In this document: piece after piece, positions 36,949-47,421 of the stretch
Layout: every line of letters begins with the position of its first letter
How positions within the stretch are numbered: position 1 is the stretch's first letter
From: Triglochin maritima
Lineage: Eukaryota > Streptophyta > Magnoliopsida > Alismatales > Juncaginaceae
Reading direction: 5' to 3'
NCBI GenBank assembly: GCA_963682175.1
Contig: OY821790.1
Coordinates: 2,368,501 to 2,432,500, forward strand
DNA: 64,000 nucleotides
Notes under the pieces: generated by a model
Database searches by the model: none
Seen by the model: the letters and a program-made list of their open reading frames with translations, nothing else
What the model was told of the DNA's origin: nothing
Made by a program: the position numbers and the translations under genes

Positions 36949-37290
36949 AGGTCGGTAATATCTATATACCATTGCCCTTCTTGGGCCGGAGTCCCGATGC
37001 CTTCTTGAGTTGCTCCAGAAGACCACTCTCAGGCTGGCAATGTCTGTATCGTTGCCCCTCTAGGGCCGGAGACCCGTTGCCATCTTGAGCTGGCCCCATA
37101 CACACACGAACCACCCTCAGGCCGGAAATGTCTGTATTGTTGCCCCTCTAGGGTCGGAGACCCGTTGCCATCTTGGGTTGGCCCGACAACACCCATGAAC
37201 CACTCTCAGGCCGGTAATGTCTGTATCGTTGCCCCCAAAAAGGCCGGAGACCCGTTGCCATCTTGAGCTGGCTCCACAACACTAAAACCA
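36949..37290. repeat. Tandem repeat of about 88 bp in the Tekay LTR
   Basis: Units start near 36949, 37031, 37119 and 37208, each carrying a GGCCGG...AATGTCTGTAT core followed by GGAGACCCGTTGCCATCTTG. Equivalent arrays occur at about 40156-40460 and 41540-41850 in the other LTR pieces. Confidence 0.75.
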
Positions 37291-37308
37291 CACAAAACCG
37301 CACCAAAC

Positions 37309-37870
37309 GGTCGAACAAAACTACCAAACCGGTCGACCGAATCCTCTCCATAGGACTAGCCCAACCGAAAAACCTGTCAATCGGTCGAACGGCAAAGGGG
37401 TCCCGTTCGACCGAATTCGACCAGTAAAATCTCCTTGTCCCAATAAAAGCACAAACGGTCGAACCACATGCGATCACCGGTCGACCGAAATCGGGCAGTA
37501 GAAAATCCAATTCGAACATAGTCCGAGCAATCACACGGTCGGACCAACTTAAGTTATTTTAACTCGTCCGTCGAATGAGTCAACTAGGCGGTCAGCCGTT
37601 TGGATGGTTAACGCCCGAACCGAGCTACAACAGTGCTTTCGGTCGACCGGCAAAGGGGTCCCGTTCCAACGAAAACACCTAGAGTCTTCATCTCTCGCTC
37701 AATATGCACTACCGGTCGACCACCTCAAAGGTATCGTTCGACCGGTACGAGAGATTTCGCCCCATTTACACTACGACCGGTCGACCGAACCATGCCACTG
37801 GTCGACCGTTACAGTGCAGAAAGGTGCTGCACAGGTCCGACGAGCCATCCGGCCTACCGTCGACCACTCC
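37309..37870. repeat. CGGTCGACCG palindrome cluster, Tekay LTR
   Basis: Exact and near-exact copies of the palindrome (one exact copy at 37330-37339) with the same flanking style as in the copia LTRs, such as CGGTCGAAC variants and CGACCGAA extensions. Matching clusters recur at about 40494-41060 and 41885-42460. Confidence 0.85.
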
Positions 37871-38339
37871 AACACTCACGAAAACATAAGTGAGCATCAA
37901 AGTAAAGCTTGACATACCTTGAAGACTTGAAGAAGCCTTCGAAGACCCAACGACGAGCTTTTCCTCTCGAGCCCAAACTCCGGCGATAACCAACCGAGTC
38001 ACGATCTACTCCTCTCCGGAGAACGTCCGAGCTTCACCTCGCCTTCCGAGACCACTTCCTCCGGCTCCTCCGAACGCTGAGGATCAGATCTGAGAGAGGG
38101 AGACGATTTGAGCGGGAGAGAGAGAGAGGATAACGCGAGAGAGAGAGAGAGAGAAACACTCACCAACATATACTCTTCTCCTCCCATCTCCACCATCCAC
38201 CACATCTCCACCAACTCAATCTCAGCCCTCCATCCTAATCCACAAATTAGGCACCTAAAAAGCAATTAACCAAGTTAATTAAGGTTCAAGATTTTATAAT
38301 CCACCCTCCTTAAACGAATTTCGTCCACGAAATTAGAAC

Positions 38340-40155
38340 CGAAACTCACCAAACAGTTCCGGGAACTTCTTCCGGACCTCTTCCTCAACTTCCCAAGTAG
38401 CCTCTCGCTCACAATGGTGCTGCCACCTGACCTTCACCATCGGAATGGTCCTCCTCCTGAGCTGGTGCTCCATCCGATCTACCGTCTCAAGAGGTCTCTC
38501 CTCGAGAGACAAATCCTGCTAGATCTACGGAACCTCTAACTGAATCACGTGAGAAGGATCCGCTACGTACTTCCTCAGCATAGAAACGTGGAAGATGTTG
38601 TGAAGACCCAAAAACTGCGGCGGCAGCGCAATCCTGTAGGCAACCTCTCCGATCCGATCGAGAATCTCAAACGGCCCGACGTACCTCGAACTGAGCTTCC
38701 CCCTCTTCCCGAACCTCATCACTCCTCGTGATGGTGAAATCTTCAGGAAAACATGATCGCCTACCTCAAACATCAGTGCACGCCTACGCCTATCCGCGTA
38801 GCTCTTCTGCCTGCTCTGAGCTGTCGCTAATCTCTGCCTGATCACATCAACTTTTTCGGCATACATCTGCACAATCTCAGGCCCGATCAGCTGTCTCTCG
38901 CCTACATCGCTCTAACACACTGGTGATCTGCAAGGTCTCCCATACAAAGCCTCGTACGGTGCCATTCCGATACTCGAATGGTAGTTGTTGTTGTAGGCAA
39001 ACTCTATCAGCGATAAGTGCTCATCCCAGTGCCCTGCCCAATCCAGAGCACATGCTCTCACCATATCCTCTAGAGTCTGGATCGTCCTCTCAGACTGGTC
39101 ATCTGTCTGTGGGTGGAATGTTGTACTGAACTTCAACCGAGTTCCCAGAGCCTGCTGCAGACTTCCCCAAAATCTGGAAGTAAACTTGGTGTCTCGATCA
39201 GATATAATACTCACTGGTACACCATGCAATCAGATTATCTCCTCAATGTACAACCTAGCCAGGTCCTCCTAGGGTAATGTGGTCCGGATTGCCAGAAAAT
39301 GTGATGACTTGGTCAGTCGATCAACTATCACCGAAATTGCGTCGTGAGATCTCCTTGTCCTCAGCAACCCGGTGACGAAATCCATCGTCACATGCTCCCA
39401 CTTCCATTCTGGCAAATCTATCCTCTGCATCGGTCCCGCGGGTCTCTGGTGCTCAATCTTCACCTGCTGATAAACCAGACATCTGTCAACAAACTCCGCT
39501 ATCTCAGTCTTCATCCCCTTCCACCAGAAATTCCTCTGAAGATCCTTATACGTCTTCGTGCTACCCGGGTGGATGGAATAACGGGACCTGTGTGCCTCCT
39601 CCAAGATTTCCTTCTTCAGATCTCCCCCATTTGGTACGTAGACTCGGCCCCTGTATCTCAGACCTCCACCTACTCCTATACTGAAATCTGATCCATCTCT
39701 GGCAACCAACTGCAACAACCCAGCTAACTCCTCGTCAGCCCTCTACGCCTGGACAATACTCCTGACCATCTGAGGCTCCACTCTCAGTCCAGCTATCACC
39801 GCTCCCTCAGAGTCCGTGGTGAATGGCTTCCACTCTGACAATGTCTCGAGCAGCCTCCACTCCTGAATACACAAACTAGCAGCTGAAATTTCCACCTTCC
39901 TACTCAAGGCATCTGCGACTGTATTCGCCTTCCCCGGATCGTAAGAGATGGTGAAATCATAATCCTTGATCAGCTCCTTCTGCGAAAACAGATACTTCAG
40001 ACTCTGATGATCTGTGAAAACCTCAAACTTCTCACCATACAGATAATGACGCTAGGTCTTCAGTGTGTGAACCACTGCTGCCAATTCCAAATCGTGAGTG
40101 GGGTAGTTCCTCTCGTGCACTTTCAACTGCATCGAAGTATAAGCAACCACCTGAC
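38340..40155 (-). pseudogene. Tekay pol fragment: RNase H end, integrase, chromodomain
   Basis: One minus-strand frame runs through the whole segment. The RNase H end shows [17 protein letters not shown] and [13 protein letters not shown], but about ten residues that normally follow SQKEL are missing. Integrase follows with its zinc-binding H...H...C region (HRSRYSIHPGSTKTYKDL), the catalytic core (MDFVTGL, then SDRDTKF) and [13 protein letters not shown]. The C-terminal HNIFHVSMLRKYVADPSHV leads into a chromodomain-like tail. About seven in-frame stops occur (near 40050, 39750, 39266, 39230, 38912, 38525 and 38516) and no frameshift. Chromodomains can direct integration into heterochromatin; this copy is dead. 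Confidence 0.88.
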
Positions 40156-42891
40156 CGTTGCCCCTCCAGGACCGGAGACCCGATGCCATCTTGAGCTGCT
40201 CCAGAAGACCACTCTCAGGCCGGCAATGTCTGTACCGTTGCCCCTCTAGGGCCGGAGACCCGTTGCCATCTTGAGCTGGCCCCATACATACACGAACCAC
40301 CCTCAGGCCGGAAATGTCTGTACCGTTGCCCCTCTATGGCCGGAGACCCGTTGCCATCTTGGGCTGGCCGGACAACACCTATGAACCACTCGCAGGCCGG
40401 TAATGTCTGTATCGTGACCCCCAAAAAGGCCGGAGACCCGTTGCCATCTTGAGATTTCTCCACAACACTAAAACCACACAAAACCGCACCAAACGGTCGA
40501 ACAAAACCACCAAACCGGTCGACCGAATCCTCTCCATAGGACTGGCCCAACCGAAAAACCTGTCAATCGGTCGAACGGCAAAGGGGTCCCGTTCGACCGA
40601 ATTCGACCAGTAAAATCTCCTTGTCGCAATAAAAGCACAAACGTTCGAACCACACACGATCACCGGTCGACCGAAATCGGGCAGTAGAAAATCCAATTCG
40701 AACATAGTACTCCGGTAGACCGAACCATCACACGGTCGGACCAACTTAAGTTATTTTAATTCGTCATTCGAACGAGTCAACTAGGCAGTCGACCGTTTTG
40801 ATGGTTAACGCCCCAACCAACCTACAATAGTGCTTTCGGTCGACCGGCAAAGGGGTCCCGTTCGAATGAAAACACCTAGAGTCTCCATCTCTCGCTCAAT
40901 ATGCACTACCGGTCGACCACCTCCAAGGTATCGTTCGACCGGTACGAGAGATTTTGCCCCATTTACACTACGACCGGTCGACCGAACCGTGCCATCGGTC
41001 GACCGTTAAAGTGCAGAAAGGTGCTGCACAGGTCCGACGAGCCATCCGGCCTACCGTCGACCACTCCAACACTCACGAAAACATAAGTGAGCATCAAAGT
41101 AAAGCTTGACATACCTTGAAGACTTGAAGAAGCCATACGATTACAACAAAAGATAAGGGAAATATACATGTAATCACTCGGACCTCAAAAACAAGGAAAG
41201 CAGGATCTGGTCCCGAAACCGCTCATCCTCAGTCACCACCTCCTAATGCTGCTCACGACCAGAAATAGAACACGTCTATTCCTGAGTTTCCCATAAGGAA
41301 ACCCCGTATGCCAAAATTCTATCACAATAAATGAACTAGACATCTAAAGCATGTATAATATGAAGTGCAATAAACAAACATCATCTCACTGGGCGCCCTG
41401 GAACTGTCTCCCTACCACAGTAGACACCAAACAGCGACGGGTCTCGTGGGTCCTCTAGCCCAACCCTCACACGTGCCCCAGGCACCACAGCCGGAAACAC
41501 CCTCGGCTACAACACACGCTGGATCACTCTAAGGTCGGTAATATCTATACCATTGCCCTTCTAGGGCCGGAGACCCGATGCCATCTTGAACTGCTCCAGA
41601 AGACCACTCTCAGGCCGGCAATGTCTGTACCGTTGCCCCTCTAGGGCCGGAGACCCATTGCCATCTTGAGCTGGCCCCATACACACACGAACCTCCCTCA
41701 GACCGGAAATGTCTGTATTGTTGCCCTCTATGGTCGGAGACCCGTTGCCATCTTGGGCTGGCCCGACAACACCCATGAACCACTCTCAGGCCGGTAATGT
41801 CTATATCGTTGCCCCCAAAAAGGCCGGAGACCCGTTGCCATCTTGAGCTGGCTCCACAACACTAAAACCACACAAAACCGCACCAAACGGTCGAACAAAA
41901 CCACCAAACCGGTCGACCGAATCCTCTCCATAGGACTAGCCCAATCGAAAAACTTGTCAACTGGTCGAACGGCAAAAGAGTCCTGTTCGACCGAATTCGA
42001 CTAGTAAAATCTCCATGTCGCAATAAAAGCACAAACGGTCGAACCACACACGATCATCGGTCGACCGAAATCTGGCAGTAGAAAATCCAATTCGAACATA
42101 GTACTCTGGTCGACCTAACCATCACACAGTCGGACCAACTTAAGTTATTTTAATTCGTCAGTCGAACGAGTCAACTAGGCAGTCGACCGTTTGGATGGTT
42201 AACGCCCCAACCAACCTACAACAGTGCTTTCAGTCGACCGGCAAAGGGGTCCCGTTCGAATGAAAACACCTAGAGTCTCCATCTCTCACTCAATATGCAC
42301 TACCGGTCGACCACCTCCAAGGTGTCGTTCGACCGGTACGAGAGATTTTGCCCCATTTACACTACGACCGGTCGACCGAACCATGCCACCGGTCGACCGT
42401 TACAGTGCAGAAAGCTGTTGCACAGGTCCGACGAGTCATCCGGCCAACCGTCGACCACTCCAACACTCACGAAAGCATAAGTGAGCATCAAAGTAAAGCT
42501 TGACATACCTTGAAGACTTGAATAAGCCTTCGAAGACCCAACGGCGAGCTTTTCCTCTCGAGCCCAAACTCCGGCGATAACCAACCGAGTCACGATCTAC
42601 TCCTCTCCGGAGAACGTCCGAGCTTCACCTCACCTTCCGAAACCACTTCCTCCGGCTCCTCCGAACGTTGAGGATCAGATCTGAGAGAGGGAGAGGATTT
42701 GTGCGGGAGAGAGAGAGAATAACGCGAGAGAGAGAGAGAGATAGAAAAACACTCACCAACATATACTCTTCTCCTCCCATCTCCACCATCCACCACATCT
42801 CCACCAACTCAATCTCAGCCCTCCATCCTAATCCACCAATTAGGCACCTAAAAAGCAATTAACCAAGTTAATTAAGGTTCAGGATATTACA
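40156..42891 (-). repeat. Tekay 5' LTR region, two partial LTR copies joined
   Basis: 40156-41135 corresponds to the middle of the 3' LTR (about 36970-37935). At 41135/41136 the sequence jumps back to the counterpart of about 36551 and then runs to the true LTR end, GGATATTACA, at 42891. The result is a head-to-tail partial duplication of the LTR, consistent with unequal or illegitimate recombination. Confidence 0.75.
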
Positions 42892-42896
42892 CAAAC

Positions 42897-43545
42897 ACAA
42901 CTCCAACTTTATTTCATCGTTTCCTCCACCAAACACAACCCATGCCGCCTCGACCTTGACCTCAACCTAAGTCGCCGCATCACACTGCTCAACCTCCGAT
43001 CCAACCAACCCGCACACCGCACCACCTTCGACCACCTCTGACCCAATGCACCACCCCCCCCCCCCCCCCCACACCGCACCACCTTCGACCACCTCTGACC
43101 CAATGCACCACCCCCCACACCGCACCACCTCCTAATCAACCTTTGATCCACACAACCCAAGCCACCACCCCATGCCGATCCACCTCCGATCCAACCCAAC
43201 TCCTCTATTCACCAAAAACTCGTCGAGCTCCTTCGAACTCGTTATGCTCCTCCGACCTCAAAGTGCATGGTAAACTCGTCCAACGTTGTTAAGCACAAGA
43301 TTTTAGAAATCTTTGATTAGGCGAATCAAGGAACCCTTTGAAGGTGATGGGAGTGTTTTCTTCTTTGTCAATAATAATATGAGGAATTGGGTGAAATTTA
43401 GCACAATGGACTTGGACAAGAATAAGAATTTATTTTCTCTTTTTCTGCTATCATCTCATTGTCTATATTAAAGTTAAGGACTATGTTTTGTTTGCATAGA
43501 AGAAGTTGTTTTCATTACATTTTTGCGAGAACAACAATTGGTTTC
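42897..43545. other. Possible CACTA interior with a duplicated Pro-codon-rich segment
   Basis: This follows the Tekay target duplication and so continues the sequence interrupted at 36425. It holds a direct duplication of about 58 bp (43012-43070 and 43071-43112, ACCGCACCACCTTCGACC core) separated by a run of 17 cytosines (43054-43070). No domain recognised. Confidence 0.4.
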
Positions 43546-44870
43546 TGTTGGATCGTATGGGTCGGCTATGCTAATCACTTTTAAGCTAATTACCTACTTG
43601 TTTAAACAATCAAAGATATGCAACGGAATTTTAAAACAAACAAGCAAGTGAAGGGAGAATAATGCAAACCACAATGGACACGGGGGATTTTTATAGAGGT
43701 TCGGCACCCCCACACGGGTCCTAGTCCTCTCTTGCAACCTCCGCTCGGATCACCGAGCTCCGCTCACGACTTCACTAACCACTCCCCATTCCGGGCCGAG
43801 AGAGAACGCATTTATAATCTTCAAGCTCGCGAACAACCCTCACCGAGCTTGGCTCCACCTCTCACAATACGAGAGGGATGCTTCGAGATTTCACCGAAAC
43901 CTTTACCCTTCTTTGACAACAACAAACTTGAGTGGGACAATCACTCTCTAAACTTGAGCACACTTGAGAAGGATTGGAATTGATCTTAAGTGTGGAAATT
44001 GGAGGCTTGGAGTGTTTGGAATGATCTCTCTAATGTAGGAGGCAAATATGTGTGGGAGAGTTGTGTTAAAATGTGTTTTACAATTCTATTTATAAGCATT
44101 AGAGAGAATATAGCCGTTGGGGTTGATAAGGTATAAGTTGGTGTTGGATACACAAAACAGAAACTTGCAGGACCCAATTCTGCCTAAAAACGGTCGACCG
44201 AAACGGGTATGTCGTTCGAGCATTTGGTCAAAATTCAGCTTTGACTTAAGTTCACTTAAGTTAACCGTCGAACGGGCTCAGGGGATTGGTCGACTGAATA
44301 AGTCCAGGCACTTCTGGGAGACCAAATTGTGTTGGTTCGGTCGACCGTTAGGAAAGTTTCGGTCGACCAGATGTTTGGTAATTTTGGGCTATTTGGGAAT
44401 AATACGAATACGACCGTTGGGTATAATACGACAAAGCAAACGGTCATGTGACACTTGTGAACGGTCGAACGAAAAGGTTTCAACGGTCGACCATTTTGGT
44501 CCAAGCAGTTCAAGTTTTGTTTAGGTGTTTTCCGGTTCTAGTTTGGATGATCTATTGAAGTCCAAATTATGTGAAATTTTGTGTGTGACTTCTATAGGGA
44601 ACCTAGTGTGTGGTTGAGTAGTTTTTAGCTCAAGTATGCTCAATTACACAAGGTTCCTAAAGACTCAAAGAAATACAAAATACATGTCTTCAAATGAGTT
44701 TGATTACATGTCTTGATTTGATTTCCTTTCTTCCTTGAGTCTTGATCACCTGTAGAGGTTAGCACAAAGCAATATATATGCAATGCAACATGTGTGCTAC
44801 TCTACATGACCATAATTAAGATTAGGTTGATTAAATCATCAAAACATAGATTAAGGCCAAAAAGCCAACA
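43546..44870 (-). repeat. Element D 3' LTR
   Basis: It runs from TGTTGGATCG to AGCCAACA on the plus strand, 1325 bp. The minus-strand polypurine tract AAAAAGGGGGAGA (about 44872-44884) borders it on the right. The CGGTCGACCG cluster is at 44191-44493. A TATAAATA on the minus strand lies near 44088-44096. Confidence 0.9.
44191..44493. repeat. CGGTCGACCG palindrome cluster, element D LTR
   Basis: At least two exact copies (44191-44200 and one near 44338) and several one-base variants. The matching cluster in the other LTR is at 56435-56737. Confidence 0.8.
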
Positions 44871-45524
44871 ATCTCCCCCTTTTTGGTGATGGCAACCAAT
44901 ATCTTAACTATATCTTAATACAAGGAATTTTCATATGTAAACTATGCATATTAATGCTCCCCCTATGGATGTGCATAGTTTTTGTACACGTTTGTGATCA
45001 AATTCCAAGTAACCCCCTTAATTATCTCTCCCCCTTTGACATCCATCAAACAATGATATTTATCAAGAAAAAATTATACGATTTAAGTTCAATGTGGATG
45101 TCTTGTAATGAAGTGGCTCCCCCTAAATTTTGCACCTCATTACTCTAAGAAAATGATATTCATTAAGCTCCCCTATCAATATGAATATGATTTTTCAATT
45201 AAGTTCAATTTTATTTCTCCCTTATTAACATCAAGCAAATATAACCATTATAGCATATGATGTTTTCATTTCCCCCTTTAACATCCATTTAGGAAACATT
45301 TGACTCTAAAACTATGGATGTTTTTCAAATTTAAGATTTGCAATGAATGAATAATGATATGTCAATTAAGCATATAACCTAGACTAGAACCAATTTGATT
45401 GAAAAATTTAGAGGATAAGTAAATTATACCAACTTGAAGCTTGATTTGGTTCTATCCTTCATCCGGTGATCCAACCGGCTTTCAATTCGACTCTTAAGCT
45501 TGCCCAGTCACCACCGATTTCTTC

Positions 45525-47092
45525 TCAAGTACCTACAAGTGTAGATTTTGGTACCCAAACAACTTTGGGTCCTTGAACATTAGCTTTGGCAATCCAAACC
45601 ATTTTGGTTTTAGGAGCCCACACACTTGAGGCACTATGCTTTACAACTAAGTGCTTTCCATTTAAAGTTGTATAAGATGCATGGTTTTTCAATTTAGCAT
45701 TGTATCCTAAACCATGTTTTTGCAAAGATTTTCTTTGACTTCCTAATAGCATGTTAAGCATCTTAGTTCCATATGTGAACTTTTCTAGATCTTTTCTTAA
45801 CTGCACATTGCAAGCATGAAGATCTAATTGTTCAACATCTATAGGTATTGCTTTTAATTTATCAAGATTTGATGCATTATTTTCAAATTTAGCAAGCATC
45901 TCATTTTTCTCATTCATGCATGTTTCAATTTGACTTTGGAGATCTTTGATTTGCTTTCTAGCACCTTTGTTCTTTTCACAAATGATCTCATATTGTTTAA
46001 CTAAGTCATGAAATGCATTTTGAAACTCAACATGTGTATAGGTTTCTTCATTAACACTAGAATGTGAGCTATCACTATAATATGATTTAGTTGAGCATGA
46101 ATTACTAGAACAAGAGTTAGATTCTACCTCACTTTGATCATCTTCAATAGCCATGAAGCATGAGTGAGCCACCTCTCTTCTACTTTGCAAGGAAGACGAC
46201 GATGATGATGGTGATGAAGAATCATCCCATGTAGCCTTGTGTGCTTCCTCCTTCCTTTCTCTTCTCTTGCTCTTCTCCTTTTCTCTTCTCCTCTCCCTTC
46301 TCTCCTTTTCTTCTCCCCTTCTCTTCTCTCATTTTCGCTCTCCTCTCTCTCCTTCTCTTTTTCTCTTTTCTCACTTCTTCTACCTCTTCTTTCATTCTTT
46401 TCTCCCTTATCCTTCTTGACGTATTTGAAGAAGTCTTTTGCTAGGACTTCAATGTCCTCATCTTCTACTCTCCTCCTTGGTTCCTCAACATTTGCATGTA
46501 ATGACAAGAAGGGTTTGTTCCTTGAAGCTTCCTTCTCCTTTCAATGGGTGATTTGGAGTTCATATGCCATCAAGTTTCCAATTAACTCCTCCATCTTGAG
46601 TTGGGAAAGGTCGTGTACTTCTTCAATTGTGACCACCTTATCTTCCCAATCGTGGCTTAGCGACCGGAGGAATTTTCTTGTCATCTCTCCTTCATTTAAT
46701 CTTCTTCCAAGAACCAAGAGAGAGTTAGTAATATCGGTGAAGCGAGTGTTCATTTCGCTTATGTTTTCACCGATTTGCATAGAAAAAATCTCATATTTAT
46801 GCATGAGGAGACTAATGCGGGTTTCCTTAGTTTTGTTATCCCCCTCATGATGAATTTGTAGTCTATGCCAAATTTCATATGCACTTACACAACCCCTAAT
46901 CCAATTATATTCACCCTCATTAAGGCCACAATACAAGATGTTCATGATTTTCGAATTCATTTCGATTTCTTTCATTTTGGGTCTTGTAAGTGAATCTAAT
47001 TCATCTTCATTTGGGGGTGTGTATGGATTTTGAAGAAACATCCAATACTTAGGGTCATTAGAAATTAGGAAATTTTCATCATATTCTTCCAA
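45525..47092 (-). pseudogene. SIRE-like gag of element D, damaged
   Basis: On the minus strand the N-terminus (YDENFLISNDPKYWMFLQNP) leads into a UBN2-type gag domain (ETRISLLMHKYEIFSMQ, then RKFLRSLSHDWEDKV). The C-terminal half shows SIRE/Maximus traits: KATWDDSSS, an acidic Ser-rich patch, a coiled coil of about 100 residues, GSQRKSLQKHGLGY and a WVPK end. Between the halves, where a zinc knuckle is expected, is a Lys/Glu/Arg low-complexity run (46245-46420) with no CCHC motif. There is a stop at about 46541 and a frame change within the low-complexity run. The frame ends at 45525 without reaching a protease. Confidence 0.78.
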
Positions 47093-47210
47093 TAATCATA
47101 ATTTGACCCATTTAGCAAAGGAGGTCTAGTAGTGCATAATCCTTCTATGTGATTAGATGATGTAGAAGCCATACTAAAAATATGATTAAGTAATAAATTT
47201 AGCTCACAAG

Positions 47211-47222
47211 GCTCTGATACCA
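47211..47222 (-). other. Primer-binding site, initiator tRNA-Met
   Basis: Read on the minus strand this is TGGTATCAGAGC, the standard plant copia primer site, two bases inside the LTR end at 47225. Confidence 0.9.
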
Positions 47223-47224
47223 AA

Positions 47225-47421
47225 TGTTGGATCGTATGGGTCGGCTATGCTAATCACTTTTAAGCTAATTACCTACTCGTTTAAACAATCAAAGATATGC
47301 AGCGGAATTTTAAAACAAACAAGCAAGTGAAGGGAGAATAATGCAAACCACAATGGACACGGGGGATTTTTATAGAGGTTCGGCACCCCACTCGGGTCCT
47401 AGTCCTCTCTTGCAAGCTCCG
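47225..47421 (-). repeat. Element D 5' LTR, first part
   Basis: 197 bp of LTR ending in CTCCG, the duplicated target of element B. The LTR continues at 55988 after the second CTCCG, and the two parts together (1323 bp) match the 3' LTR length. Confidence 0.9.

Larger units (their letters stand above)
36426..38298 (-). repeat. Tekay 3' LTR
   Basis: About 1.87 kb. On the plus strand it starts TGTAACATCC; the other end is decayed (TTTTATA where the other copy has ATATTACA). It contains roughly four tandem units of 82-89 bp (36949-37290) and a GGTCGACC cluster (37309-37870). A purine tract on the minus strand (GGAGGGTGGA, about 38299-38311) borders it. Confidence 0.85.
36426..42891 (-). mobile_element. 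Tekay-type chromovirus, internally deleted and scrambled
   Basis: It is flanked by perfect CAAAC repeats (36421-36425 and 42892-42896). Minus-strand order: a 5' LTR region made of two overlapping LTR pieces (42891-41136 and 41135-40156), then directly the RNase H end, integrase and chromodomain, polypurine tract, and a complete 3' LTR (38298-36426). Primer site, gag, protease and reverse transcriptase are missing. The deletion joins an LTR to RNase H at about 40156. Confidence 0.88.

Noticed and set aside
36949..37290. A CRISPR-like array suggested by regular repeats of about 88 bp.
   Set aside because: The repeats are directly tandem without unique spacers, sit in a retrotransposon LTR, and the genome is a plant nuclear one.
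37148..37534. Open frames with repeated VDR, RST and RPF patterns here and in many other places (for example 8523-8861, 23186-23701, 37604-37912, 40379-40744).
   Set aside because: They are translations of the CGGTCGACCG palindrome clusters inside LTRs. They occur on both strands and in several frames, with no conserved start or domain.
46124..46507. A highly charged Lys/Glu/Arg protein as a separate gene.
   Set aside because: It is in the same frame as the upstream gag segment of element D and represents its low-complexity middle, ending at a frame change.
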